Assembly: GCF_020421205.1 (NCBI RefSeq)
Contig: NZ_JAIZZH010000001.1
Coordinates: 975,691-1,039,690 of the forward strand
DNA length: 64,000 bases
Source of the DNA: Hymenobacter pini
GTDB taxonomy: Bacteria > Bacteroidota > Bacteroidia > Cytophagales > Hymenobacteraceae
Reading direction: 5' to 3'
A program made the position numbers and the translations under genes. This document shows, in pieces, positions 35,202 to 42,789 of this stretch (the stretch's first letter is position 1; the number at the start of each line of letters is the position of its first letter). Below the pieces are notes generated by a model, which did no database searches, was not told the origin of the DNA, and saw only the letters and a program-made list of their open reading frames with translations.

Positions 35202-35417
35202 ATGAAAGAAGAACACAGAGTCATACTTGAAATGATAAAAGACTATCTAGATCAGCATCCAAGTCAAAGGTTTGGACAGGCAATCTTCAACTTAGGAATT
35301 AATGAATTCAAACAAACTGGGGAATTTCAATTAAGGGACATATACAATGATGCTGATTCCGAAATCATAGAAAGAATTAAGAATAGACTTGAATTGACTG
35401 CATCAAGAAGTCAATAA
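35202..35417 (+). CDS. Small AT-rich gene for a conserved-looking 71-aa protein
   Basis: 71 aa, acidic-helical and soluble (MKEEHRVILEMIKDYLDQ, then FGQAIFNLGINEF and a C-terminal amphipathic helix with NRLELT). I recall similar short proteins in Bacteroidota, but have no functional name. The coding region is far more AT-rich and uses A/T-ending codons much more than every neighbour, as expected for recent horizontal transfer. It sits alone between the ClC gene and a bidirectional terminator. A toxin-immunity or mobile-element accessory role is possible but unsupported. Confidence 0.65.
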   Translation: MKEEHRVILEMIKDYLDQHPSQRFGQAIFNLGINEFKQTGEFQLRDIYNDADSEIIERIKNRLELTASRSQ

Positions 35418-35453
35418 AAACAATTGTGCCGATTCAAGGCCACAGTGCAGTTG

Positions 35454-35502
35454 ATAATAAAAAAGCTCCTGTAACGCTACGTCACAGGAGCTTTTTTATT
35501 AT
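35454..35502. terminator. Bidirectional rho-independent terminator
   Basis: Perfect 19-bp arms (ATAATAAAAAAGCTCCTGT / ACAGGAGCTTTTTTATTAT) around an 11-nt loop, between the small AT-rich gene and the convergent transketolase C-terminal subunit gene. Confidence 0.92.
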
Positions 35503-35510
35503 TATCATTC

Positions 35511-36467
35511 CTACTTCCGACGAGTCATTACTTTCTCCACGGCGGCCACAATGGCGTGCTCGTTGAGGCCGTATTTCTCCATGAGCTGGTCGGGGGTGCC
35601 GGACTCGCCGAAGGAGTCGTTGACGGCGACCATTTCCAGGGGCAGGGGCTCCTCGCGGGCCAGCAGCTGGGCGATGGAGTCGCCGAGGCCGCCGTGCATC
35701 TGGTGCTCCTCGGCCGTTACCACGCAGCGCGTTTTGCGGGCCGATTCCAGAATCAGCTGGGCATCGAGGGGCTTGATGGTGTGGATGTTGATGATTTCGG
35801 CGTTGATGCCTTTCTCGGCCAGCAGCTTGCCGGCCAGGATGGCCTTCCACACCAGGTGGCCGGTGGCGAAGATGCTCACATCGGCACCTTCGTTCAACAC
35901 GATGCCTTTGCCTACCTCAAACTGCTGGTCGGCGGGGGTGAAGTTGGGCACCACCGGGCGGCCGAAGCGCAGGTACACTGGGCCTTCGTAGTCAGCAATG
36001 GCAATGGTAGCGGCTTTGGTCTGGTTGTAGTCGCAGGGGTTGATGACGGTCATGTGGGGCAGCATCTTCATCATGCCGATGTCCTCCAGAATCTGGTGGG
36101 TAGCACCGTCTTCGCCCAGCGTGAGGCCGGCGTGCGAGGCACAGATCTTCACGTTCTTGCCCGAGTAGGCAATGCTCTGCCGAATCTGGTCGTACACCCG
36201 GCCAGTGCTGAAGTTGGCGAAGGTGCCCGTGAAAGGGATCTTACCGCCAATGGTGAGGCCGGCGGCCAGGCCCATCATGTTGGCCTCGGCAATGCCCACC
36301 TGGAAAAACCGCTCGGGGTTGTCCTTGATGAAGGCATCCATCTTGAGCGAGCCGATGAGGTCGGCGCAGAGGGCTACCACGTTGGGATTGGTGCGGCCCA
36401 ACTCCTGCAAGCCAGCGCCAAAGCCGCTGCGGGTATCCTTCGATTCAGTGTAGGGAAAGTCTTTCAT
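35511..36467 (-). CDS. Transketolase, C-terminal subunit
   Basis: 318 aa from the ATG before KDFPYTESKDTRSGFG. It holds the pyrimidine-binding domain (VVALCADLIGSLKMDAF, FQVGIAEANMMGLAAGL, GAT-less EDGATHQILEDIGMM) and the C-terminal transketolase domain (CVVTAEEHQMHGGLGDSIA). It pairs with the N-terminal subunit at 39376-40278 to form one functional transketolase, as in archaea and many Bacteroidota with split enzymes. The two halves are separated here by three other genes on the same strand. Confidence 0.94.
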   Translation of the reverse strand: MKDFPYTESKDTRSGFGAGLQELGRTNPNVVALCADLIGSLKMDAFIKDNPERFFQVGIAEANMMGLAAGLTIGGKIPFTGTFANFSTGRVYDQIRQSIAYSGKNVKICASHAGLTLGEDGATHQILEDIGMMKMLPHMTVINPCDYNQTKAATIAIADYEGPVYLRFGRPVVPNFTPADQQFEVGKGIVLNEGADVSIFATGHLVWKAILAGKLLAEKGINAEIINIHTIKPLDAQLILESARKTRCVVTAEEHQMHGGLGDSIAQLLAREEPLPLEMVAVNDSFGESGTPDQLMEKYGLNEHAIVAAVEKVMTRRK

Positions 36468-36499
36468 GAAGTATGGTAGGGAAATGGGTTTACAAAGAG

Positions 36500-36577
36500 G
36501 TAGCACAAGCTTCAGCTTGTGCCGTGACTAGATACAATGGAAACATCCTCAACCGCACAAGCTAAAGCATGTGCTAC
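36500..36577. repeat. Palindromic repeat, family E, overlapping the 3' end of the PhyH-like gene
   Basis: Arms GTAGCACAAGCTTCAGCTTGT and its near-inverse ACAAGCTAAAGCATGTGCTAC. The last codons of the phytanoyl-CoA-dioxygenase-like gene (VAHALACAVEDVS...) lie within it, so part of the C-terminal tail is repeat-encoded. Confidence 0.85.
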
Positions 36578-37288
36578 TGGCACCTCCCGCCGCTCCCGCC
36601 ACTGCAGACCCGTCGGCAGCTCAGCGGCGCTGAACTCCAGGTGAATCACGCGGCGGGGGCGGGGGCTGGTGCTGCGTTGGGACGCATGCAGCGTGAGTGG
36701 CTGCATCAGCATGAGTCCGCCGGCCGGCACCTCGCAGGTAACGGCCTGGGGCGTGAGAGCCGGGTGCTGCTCGTTCGGGATGACGCCGAGGCGGTGGGAG
36801 CCGGGTACCACGCGCAGCGCCCCGTTGGTGGCGTCACAATCATCAAGGTGCAGGCGCACGGTGACGATGCTTTCCAGGATTTCGCGGGGCGGTAGCACGG
36901 TGGTTTCGCCGCCTTTGCTGGTCCAGGGGCCGTAGCCGGGCAGGTCGAGGCGCTGATCCACGGCCACCATCACATCCTGGTGCCAGGCCACCAGCCAGTT
37001 GGAGCCGGCTGGTTTGTCAAAGTAAATGGCCTTGACCAAATGCGGCGTCTGCTCCGGAAACAGCTCCGCCAGCGCCGCCCGCAGCCGTGGCGTGAGCAGC
37101 TGGGGCCACAGCTGCGGCAGTTCGCCCAGTAGATTCCGGATAGCAAACACATCCTGACTGCGCCGGAAATTGGACGAGCTGGTCTCGGTCGACTCAATGG
37201 TGCGCAGTAGCCCGGCCGTTTCCTCAGGGGTGAAAACGTCGGGCAGAATGGCGTAGCCGTCGGTACGGAGTTGAGCAGTTCTGGTCAT
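36512..37288 (-). CDS. Phytanoyl-CoA dioxygenase (PhyH)-family protein
   Basis: 258 aa. The double-stranded beta-helix Fe(II)/2-oxoglutarate oxygenase fold is shown by VAWHQDVMV (His-x-Asp iron ligands), RLHLDDCDATNGALRVVPGSH, and LMLMQPLTLHASQRS with the distal His, followed by RRVIHLEFS for 2-oxoglutarate. Substrate is unknown; Bacteroidota members hydroxylate diverse small molecules. Its ATG overlaps the stop of the upstream membrane protein (ATGA), so it is translationally coupled to it. The last about 18 residues are encoded by a palindromic repeat and are probably not functional. Confidence 0.9.
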   Translation of the reverse strand: MTRTAQLRTDGYAILPDVFTPEETAGLLRTIESTETSSSNFRRSQDVFAIRNLLGELPQLWPQLLTPRLRAALAELFPEQTPHLVKAIYFDKPAGSNWLVAWHQDVMVAVDQRLDLPGYGPWTSKGGETTVLPPREILESIVTVRLHLDDCDATNGALRVVPGSHRLGVIPNEQHPALTPQAVTCEVPAGGLMLMQPLTLHASQRSTSPRPRRVIHLEFSAAELPTGLQWRERREVPVAHALACAVEDVSIVSSHGTS

Positions 37289-37893
37289 GGCTGCTGGCGT
37301 TTGGCTTGCAGATGTGACCGGACAGCCTGCGCCGCTGCGGGATCATTCGAATGTTGAGCTTGGTATATCATCTTATCCGCCAATACAGTATCGTCGCGGT
37401 GAAAATACCGGATGAGGTCAGCCTCTGGGACGCTGTATAAGATGAGCCCCAGCGCCGCTATTGCACCAGTGCCACGGCTGTACCGTCCAGCTAAAGCCTG
37501 GTACAACCAAGAGCCAAGTAGTAATACACCGCCTATCAGCATCAGTGGTTGGTAACCTGCCCAAGTCATTAGTTTAAACAGCATACCCACGCACACAATG
37601 CTGGCTCCGATATGCACTGTCTTCGGCAGAACGACATTGAGTAAAAAACTAGATGAAGCCCGGTAGTTAACAGGTTCAAGAGGTGAAAGCCGTGGTTTGA
37701 ATGCCAGAAGCAAGACACATACTGCCAATAGATGCATCCCAATTACCAACATGTGGTTGCCAACAGGTTGTAACGCCGATTTGGCAATAAAACCAGCAAT
37801 TGTCAGCAACCAACTAACCACATACATCCTCGGCAGTAGCGTATCATAGAGCAAGCTGCCTCTGATAGTTGTATTATCCACAGGGTAGCTCAT
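37285..37893 (-). CDS. Multi-pass membrane protein between vWA and PhyH genes, unknown family
   Basis: 202 aa from the ATG of MSYPVDNTT. Four or five hydrophobic segments (about 20-38 LLTIAGF, 47-65 LVIGMHLLAVCVLLLAF, 85-110, 115-135, 145-160) and a polar C-terminal tail. No family recognised. Both ends overlap neighbours by 4 bp (ATGA), with the vWA gene upstream and PhyH downstream: a tightly coupled trio. The frame is open 56 codons further upstream but that would overlap the vWA gene by 170 bp. Lower GC than neighbours. Confidence 0.75.
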   Translation of the reverse strand: MSYPVDNTTIRGSLLYDTLLPRMYVVSWLLTIAGFIAKSALQPVGNHMLVIGMHLLAVCVLLLAFKPRLSPLEPVNYRASSSFLLNVVLPKTVHIGASIVCVGMLFKLMTWAGYQPLMLIGGVLLLGSWLYQALAGRYSRGTGAIAALGLILYSVPEADLIRYFHRDDTVLADKMIYQAQHSNDPAAAQAVRSHLQAKRQQP

Positions 37894-39284
37894 CGTCCGA
37901 AAATGCTGACCGAGGTGGTTTGACCGGGGCGGATGGTGAACGTGCGCACGTCGGTGAACCGGCTGCCAGTGGCGGTTTTGGTGCGGAACACGAGGCGGTA
38001 GATTCCGGGCTGCATCGGCAGGTTCACTTTGCTGCTGGTTTCGGGTAGGTTGTGCACCCACGTCTGCTGCTCGTCCTGGCCGAGCCGGTAAATACTGCCG
38101 TAGCCTTTCAAATCCGACACGATATTGAGGATGCCAGGGGCTTCGTAGGTAACGGTCGTTTCCTGGCCCTGCTTCACCGTGATGCGCCGCAGCTGCCGGG
38201 GCAGCGTGAGCAATTCTACCTCGTAGTTACCGGCCAGCAGCTTCTGTCGCGCCCCGAAGGGCAGGGCCACCACCGTGGCCGGGTTGCCCTGGGCCCGTAC
38301 CACCGCCTGCACCGTGCCGTAGGGGTTGGGCGAGGCAGCGGGGTTTTGCAGCCACAGCGTGCCCTGGGGCGTTTTGTAGCTCAGCACATTGGCCCGGCCC
38401 GGCCGGATGGGCAGGTTCTGCTGCCGCACCGGGGGCACGGTATTAATCACCAGGTCGTAGCTCTGCAGGGCGTCAATGTCGAGCACGTCGGGCTTGCCCT
38501 GGGCGTCGCGCCAGTGCACATAGTTGTATTCGGGCAGCTCCGTCACGTTGTTCATGAACGTCATGTTCACGCTCGATTCCACGGGGCGGCCCGCGTCGTC
38601 GGTGAGGTTCACGCTCACGGTGGTTTTGGCCAGCGTCTGGGCTACTACATCGTTGAGGATGGTGCGAAAGGTCTTCACATCGGCCGCGTTGTAGTACTGT
38701 CCCAGGCATTCCAGCTGCTTGCCAAACTCCCGCTCGGCCCCGATGCCAATCACAAACGGCTTCAGAAACACCCGCTTGCGCTGCAGCGCCACGGCCGTGG
38801 CGCATGGGTCACCCTTGCACGATTCCAGCCCGTCGGTAATCAGAATGAGTACGTTACGGGCTGTTTTGTCCACTGGAAAATCTCCGGCCGATTGGAGCAG
38901 GGAGTAGGTGATGGGTGTGTTGCCCTTGGGCTCAATCGTTTTGAGCCGGGCCTTGATGGCCGCCGCGTTTTTGGGCGCGAAGGCCACTTCCAGCCGTGAA
39001 TCCTCGCAGTTGTTCTCCTTGTTTTCGTGCTGATGTCCGTAAGCCCGCAACGCCAGCTCCAGGTGTGGGTAGGCGTTCAACGAGTCCACCATCTTCGACA
39101 GCATCCGCTTGGCCACATCCCAGCGCTGCTCACCTTCCCAGGGCGCCCGCATCGAGCCGGACGCATCCAGCACAAACAGAATCCGCGTGGTTTTGGGCTG
39201 GGAGGGCGCTGCGTTCTGGGCACGTGCAGACCCGGAGGCCAGCAGCCCCGCAAGCAAGCACATAACCAGAGTCAGATGGCGCAT
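37890..39284 (-). CDS. Secreted or periplasmic von Willebrand factor A domain protein
   Basis: 464 aa. Signal peptide at 1-22 (LTLVMCLLAGLLASGSARAQ). The vWA domain follows at about 33-220 with a complete MIDAS: DASGSM (Asp40, Ser42, Ser44), GNTPITYSL (Thr) and ITDGLESC (Asp). Two conserved-looking Cys pairs (NNCEDS, SCKGDPC) suggest disulfides. The C-terminal half has beta-rich repeats with Ig-like pattern, ending TIRPGQTTSVSIFGR. It resembles periplasmic vWA proteins such as those of tolerance and gliding operons, but the partner genes here (membrane protein, PhyH-like oxygenase) differ. First gene of the coupled trio. Confidence 0.88.
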   Translation of the reverse strand: MRHLTLVMCLLAGLLASGSARAQNAAPSQPKTTRILFVLDASGSMRAPWEGEQRWDVAKRMLSKMVDSLNAYPHLELALRAYGHQHENKENNCEDSRLEVAFAPKNAAAIKARLKTIEPKGNTPITYSLLQSAGDFPVDKTARNVLILITDGLESCKGDPCATAVALQRKRVFLKPFVIGIGAEREFGKQLECLGQYYNAADVKTFRTILNDVVAQTLAKTTVSVNLTDDAGRPVESSVNMTFMNNVTELPEYNYVHWRDAQGKPDVLDIDALQSYDLVINTVPPVRQQNLPIRPGRANVLSYKTPQGTLWLQNPAASPNPYGTVQAVVRAQGNPATVVALPFGARQKLLAGNYEVELLTLPRQLRRITVKQGQETTVTYEAPGILNIVSDLKGYGSIYRLGQDEQQTWVHNLPETSSKVNLPMQPGIYRLVFRTKTATGSRFTDVRTFTIRPGQTTSVSIFGR

Positions 39285-39310
39285 TTTGGATATAGCCGCA
39301 GGAAACGAAC

Positions 39311-39363
39311 GTCATGCTGAGCCTGCCGAAGCATCTCTACCGCTTCGGCAGGCTCAGCATGAC
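39311..39363. repeat. Palindromic intergenic repeat, family A, short perfect copy
   Basis: 53 bp, perfect 22-bp arms that begin GTCATGCTGAGCCTGCCGAA with a 9-bp centre ATCTCTACC. It is a reduced form of the 91-93 bp copies at 2638 and 6154. Confidence 0.9.
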
Positions 39364-39375
39364 GGTTTTAGGAGC

Positions 39376-40278
39376 TTAGTAGTCGCCGGCTTTTTCTACG
39401 GCCAGCTGCTGCAGGGCTTTTTCCAGCTGCTCATCGTTGGGGGCCACGCCGTGCCACTTGTGCGAGCCCATCATGAAGTCCACACCGTAGCCCATCTGGG
39501 TATCCATTAGCACCAGGATAGGCTGGCCCTGGCCGAGCAGGCTCTGGGCTTCCTCGATGGTGGGCAGCAGGGTTTCGAACTGGTTACCGTCGGTTTCGAG
39601 TACCCGCCAGTTGAAGGCTTCGAACTTGGCGCGCAGGTCGCCGAGGCCGCCGATTTTGTCGGTGGGGCCGTCAATCTGCTGGCCGTTGCGGTCCACGAAG
39701 GCAATGAGGTTGTCGACCTTGTGGTGCGGGGCGTACATGGCCGCTTCCCATACCTGGCCTTCCTCCAGCTCCCCGTCGCCCATCAGCACAAATACAGTTT
39801 GGGGGTCGTTGTTGAGCTTTTTGGCCTGGGCCGCGCCCACGGCCACGCTCAGGCCCTGGCCCAACGAGCCCGAGGCTACCCGTACACCGGGCAGGTGCTC
39901 GTGGGTAGCGGGGTGGCCCTGCAGGCGGGAGTTCAGCTTGCGGAAGGTAGACAGCTCGCTTACCGGGAAGTAGCCTGAGCGGGCCAGCACCGAGTAGAAC
40001 ACGGGCGAAATGTGGCCGTTGGAGAGGAAAAACAGGTCCTGCCCGATGCCGTCCATATCGAAGGGCTGGGGCGTGTGCTTCATCACTTTGAAGTACAGGG
40101 CTACCAGCAAATCGGTGCAGCCCAGGGAGCCGCCGGGGTGGCCCGAGTTAACGGCGTGCACCATGCGCACGATGTCGCGCCGCACCTGAGCGGCAATTTG
40201 TTTCAGCTCGGCTACCGATTTGGTGGCTTCCGGAGCATGGGTTTCGGATGAAGCGGCGAATGACGTGTCCTGCGACAT
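39376..40278 (-). CDS. Transketolase, N-terminal subunit (thiamine-diphosphate binding)
   Basis: 300 aa. LFFLSNGHISPVFYSVLA, ASGSLGQGLSVAVGAA and the thiamine-diphosphate motif GDGELEEGQVWEAAMYA ... NLIAFVDRNGQQIDG are intact. Forms the ThDP-binding half of transketolase together with 35511-36467, in the non-oxidative pentose phosphate pathway. A TACCTTTG box lies 31 nt before the ATG. Because the C-terminal half is three genes downstream on the same strand, the two subunits may be made from one long transcript through the vWA trio, or from separate promoters. Confidence 0.95.
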   Translation of the reverse strand: MSQDTSFAASSETHAPEATKSVAELKQIAAQVRRDIVRMVHAVNSGHPGGSLGCTDLLVALYFKVMKHTPQPFDMDGIGQDLFFLSNGHISPVFYSVLARSGYFPVSELSTFRKLNSRLQGHPATHEHLPGVRVASGSLGQGLSVAVGAAQAKKLNNDPQTVFVLMGDGELEEGQVWEAAMYAPHHKVDNLIAFVDRNGQQIDGPTDKIGGLGDLRAKFEAFNWRVLETDGNQFETLLPTIEEAQSLLGQGQPILVLMDTQMGYGVDFMMGSHKWHGVAPNDEQLEKALQQLAVEKAGDY

Positions 40279-40308
40279 GGGTTCGGGTTGAGAATGGGTT
40301 TAGTGAGG

Positions 40309-40316
40309 CAAAGGTA
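40309..40316 (-). promoter_or_regulatory. Putative -7 promoter box (TACCTTTG) for the transketolase N-terminal subunit
   Basis: Exact TAnnTTTG match 30 nt before the start codon. Confidence 0.5.
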
Positions 40317-40318
40317 AT

Positions 40319-40430
40319 TACCCCACCCCAACCCCTCCCCATAAGGGAGGGGCTCTAGCTCTAAAAACTAGCGGTTATAAAAGCTAGAACTAGAGCCCCT
40401 CTCCCGGAGGGGAGGGGTTGGGGTGGGGTA
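40319..40430. repeat. Palindromic repeat, family D (CCCCACCCCAACCCCTCCCC)
   Basis: Left arm TACCCCACCCCAACCCCTCC and right arm GGAGGGGTTGGGGTGGGGTA, with inner GCTCTAGCTCT / AACTAGAGC arms. Related G/C-strand biased arms occur at 32803-32838, 55751-55991 and 63858-63974. Confidence 0.85.
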
Positions 40431-40433
40431 CAA

Positions 40434-40463
40434 AAAAGCCCCGCCGAGAGAGGCGAGGCTTTT
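40434..40463. terminator. Terminator-like hairpin between bcp and transketolase N gene
   Basis: AAAAGCC...GCC, loop GAGAGA, GGC...GGCTTTT: T-run on one side and A-run on the other. It lies just past the bcp stop codon (minus strand). Confidence 0.55.
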
Positions 40464-40471
40464 CGAAAAAA

Positions 40472-40921
40472 CTACAGCAGCTGAGCGGCGTGATTCTTGG
40501 TATCGACTTTCGTAATGACTTTCTCAATCAGGCCCTTTTCATCGATGAGGAAGGTGTAGCGCATGGTGCCCATGTACTTACGGCCGTACATGGACTTCTC
40601 CTGCCACACGCCGTAGTCCTGCACCAGCTTCTTGTCCTCATCTACCAGCAGCGGGAAGGGCAGCTCGTGCTTGGTGGCAAACTTTTGGTGCGACTTCTCC
40701 GAGTCGATGCTCACGCCCAGCACTTGTACGCCGGCAGCCAGCAGCTGCTGGTAGTTGTCGCGGAGGTTGCAGGCCTGGGCGGTGCAGCCCGAGGTGTCGT
40801 CCTTGGGGTAGAAGTAGAGGGCCACTTTGCGGCCCGCGTAATCCTGGAGGCGGTGAATGGTGCCGTTCTGGTCTTTGGCTTCGAAGGCCGGGGCCTGTTC
40901 GCCAGCTTGGGGTACTGCCAT
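40472..40921 (-). CDS. bcp: Thioredoxin-dependent thiol peroxidase Bcp (atypical peroxiredoxin)
   Basis: 149 aa, typical Bcp/PrxQ length. YFYPKDDTSGCTAQACNLRD carries the peroxidatic Cys (SGCT) and the resolving Cys five residues later (AC), the classical arrangement. VLGVSIDSEKSH and RYTFLIDEKG follow. It reduces peroxides with electrons from thioredoxin in the cytoplasm. It has the family D repeat and a terminator-like hairpin downstream and family B palindrome upstream. Confidence 0.95.
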   Translation of the reverse strand: MAVPQAGEQAPAFEAKDQNGTIHRLQDYAGRKVALYFYPKDDTSGCTAQACNLRDNYQQLLAAGVQVLGVSIDSEKSHQKFATKHELPFPLLVDEDKKLVQDYGVWQEKSMYGRKYMGTMRYTFLIDEKGLIEKVITKVDTKNHAAQLL

Positions 40922-40970
40922 GCCGCGAAGATAAAAGGGTTTTTTGGGGATTCAGCAACGAAATAACACC

Positions 40971-41052
40971 CGTCATTGCGAGCGAAGCGAAGCACCCGAA
41001 GGACAGCGAAGCTAATCTGTCCTTCGGGTGCTTCGCTTCGCTCGCAATGACG
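40971..41052. repeat. Palindromic intergenic repeat, family B, perfect 36-bp arms
   Basis: Arms CGTCATTGCGAGCGAAGCGA-AGCACCCGAAGGACAG and its exact inverse, loop CGAAGCTAAT. It lies between lipocalin (minus, upstream in transcription) and bcp. REP/MITE-like. Confidence 0.95.
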
Positions 41053-41061
41053 CGCTTATTC

Positions 41062-41640
41062 TTACGGCTTGCTTGCCACAGGCTGGGGCGTGAAAATCAG
41101 ATTATCAACCGGGAAACCTAGCTCCCGGCCTTTGGCCACCAGTTGGTCGCGGAGGTTGCGCTCCAGGTGGGGCTTGCGGCTCAGAATCCAGAGGTTTTTG
41201 CGCTCCGGCTCACCTATCAGTGCGTATTGATAATCAGCCTCATCCAGGTCCAGAATCCAGTAGTCGCCTTCGAAAGGCCAGAAAAACTGCACCTTCAGTT
41301 TGGCATTGGTGGCATCCACGGCCCGGGCTACGGCGGTGGCCACCTCGGCGGGACCGTTAAGGCTTTCCTGATGGCAGGTGTTACGCACACTCACTTTGCC
41401 ATCGGGGCGGAGCTTGTACTCGGCCGTTACGTGCTGGCAACCCTTCTCGAAGCGGGTTGGCAAGCGGGCCACCTCGTACCACAAGCCCGCATATTTGTGT
41501 AAATCAACGTGGGGCACGGTGGGCAGCTCGGGGTGCAGTTTGCGGCGCGCATAGGCATACGCGGCTACGCCAGTTGCCAGTACAGCAGCAGCGGCACCGA
41601 GCAGCACAGGCTGGCGGCGTTTGAGCAGATTTTTAGGCAT
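41062..41640 (-). CDS. Lipocalin family protein (Blc-like) with an N-terminal membrane anchor
   Basis: 192 aa. One N-terminal hydrophobic segment (about 12-31, VLLGAAAAVLATGVAAYAYA) without a lipobox acts as anchor or signal. The lipocalin signature follows (HKYAGLWYEVARLPTRFEKGC, then SVRNTC, GDYWILDLD and WILSRKP). Bacterial lipocalins such as Blc bind lysophospholipids or fatty acids in the periplasm. The paired cysteines (GCQHV and NTCHQ) may be a disulfide. A TATTTTTG box lies at 41769-41776, about 130 nt upstream. Confidence 0.88.
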   Translation of the reverse strand: MPKNLLKRRQPVLLGAAAAVLATGVAAYAYARRKLHPELPTVPHVDLHKYAGLWYEVARLPTRFEKGCQHVTAEYKLRPDGKVSVRNTCHQESLNGPAEVATAVARAVDATNAKLKVQFFWPFEGDYWILDLDEADYQYALIGEPERKNLWILSRKPHLERNLRDQLVAKGRELGFPVDNLIFTPQPVASKP

Positions 41641-41946
41641 AGTGTTGAGGTTGAAAGTAGCCGCTGTATACGCAAAGCCGACAGTTGCGGCCTGAAGAAT
41701 TGCCGAGGCGCTCGGAAACCGAAAAATCCAGTAGGTTCACAAACCATACTTTGCCTGAACCACAGAATCAAAAATACGCCGGTAAGCCAGCGCAAATACG
41801 TCTTTGAAGAAGTTCATGAAACTTGAGCTTCTACACGTTTTGTATGCTTTGGTTACTTGAACCAGTTTGCCGAACTCAAGCTAGCCCGTAGGGCGGGTTT
41901 ACAGATCGTACCAGCACCCTATTGGAGTGGTTTACTAAAACGAGCG
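41641..41946. other. 306-bp spacer without a recognisable gene
   Basis: Contains a TATTTTTG box on the minus strand (41769-41776) that could serve the lipocalin gene. Otherwise mixed, slightly AT-rich sequence with no hairpin or coding region that I can support. Confidence 0.5.
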
Positions 41947-42579
41947 TCATTTTAGAATACCTTTTTCGTAGCAGAGCCGCTGTAGGCTGAGGGGCAGTTT
42001 GGCGTGGTGAGCCCGCAGAAACGCCCGTTTGAAGGGGGAATCGGTATGGAACTGCAGCAGCCGGGCTTCACGGCGGTTCATGGGCACCAAATCTCCCTTC
42101 TCATTAACCTTCCGTCTGACGCCCGTAAAGCGCAAGTTGTGGATGGTTAAGACGGAGTCAATCAGTCCGTCACGCTGGTTGACCCACACCGCCACCAAGG
42201 GCTGGAAGCCTCTTCCAGGCGGGCCGTAGCGCATACAATTTCCCCACAGTCGCAACCGTGAAACCCCTGGCCGCTCGACGGGTTCAAACTCGAAGCGCGT
42301 CGAACCGGCCCCGCGTTCGAATGCGACCAAGCGCTGCTCGAGGCTTACCAGCTCTTCGAGTGTGCGCCACACCGAGTCCCCAGGGGGCTGCCAAAACACG
42401 GTGCTATCCAAGAAACTGGTGGACACGCTCCACAGGGCCGTTTGGTAGCGTTGTGCTTCGCCCGCCTGCACCACAGCCGCGGGACAAGAAATGGGCGGAG
42501 CGTGCTCAGTACACCCCGCCATGCACAGGCTGGCTCCCACGAATACCAGTAGATTTCGACAGGTCATAAGGGAGCTCAT
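41947..42579 (-). CDS. Putative lipoprotein of unknown function
   Basis: 210 aa from the ATG of MSSLMTCRNLLVFV; the signal ends in LCMAGC, a lipobox (Cys22). The next Met, four residues on, is an alternative start. The mature chain has the odd-Cys pattern TEHAPPISCPAAVVQ and WGNCMRYGPPGRGF, and a basic end (NRREARLLQFHTDSPFKRAFLRAHHA). No family recognised. Probably tethered to the outer or inner membrane in the periplasm. Upstream open codons (34) lack any signal-peptide pattern. Confidence 0.65.
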   Translation of the reverse strand: MSSLMTCRNLLVFVGASLCMAGCTEHAPPISCPAAVVQAGEAQRYQTALWSVSTSFLDSTVFWQPPGDSVWRTLEELVSLEQRLVAFERGAGSTRFEFEPVERPGVSRLRLWGNCMRYGPPGRGFQPLVAVWVNQRDGLIDSVLTIHNLRFTGVRRKVNEKGDLVPMNRREARLLQFHTDSPFKRAFLRAHHAKLPLSLQRLCYEKGILK

Positions 42580-42709
42580 TAAAAGACAAAGCCGACCAAA
42601 ATAAGAGCTAGTGAGACGTTCACCTAAACGGTTGGATTCCTGAACGTGCGATATATACCGCTTTTTGAGAGGATATTCCATATTAGAGACGCAACAGTCG
42701 GAACCTCAT

Positions 42710-42755
42710 CATTGCTGAAGTTGAGCGGCAACTTAACCGCTCAACTTCAGCAATG
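42710..42755. repeat. Perfect 19-bp-arm hairpin CATTGCTGAAGTTGAGCGG / inverse
   Basis: Arms 42710-42728 and 42737-42755, loop of 8 nt. It lies beyond the end of the M23 gene (minus strand). No T-run follows, so it is a hairpin or palindromic repeat and not a clear terminator. A single half-copy of the family F unit TAGAGACGCAA is adjacent at 42685. Confidence 0.75.
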
Positions 42756-42789
42756 CGAGTATGCTTCTGCAAACCGTTCAGAAACCTTC

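Noticed and set aside
37894..38061. Extended N-terminus for the membrane protein upstream of PhyH
   Set aside because: The extension would overlap the vWA coding region by 170 bp and has no likeness to a membrane-protein start.
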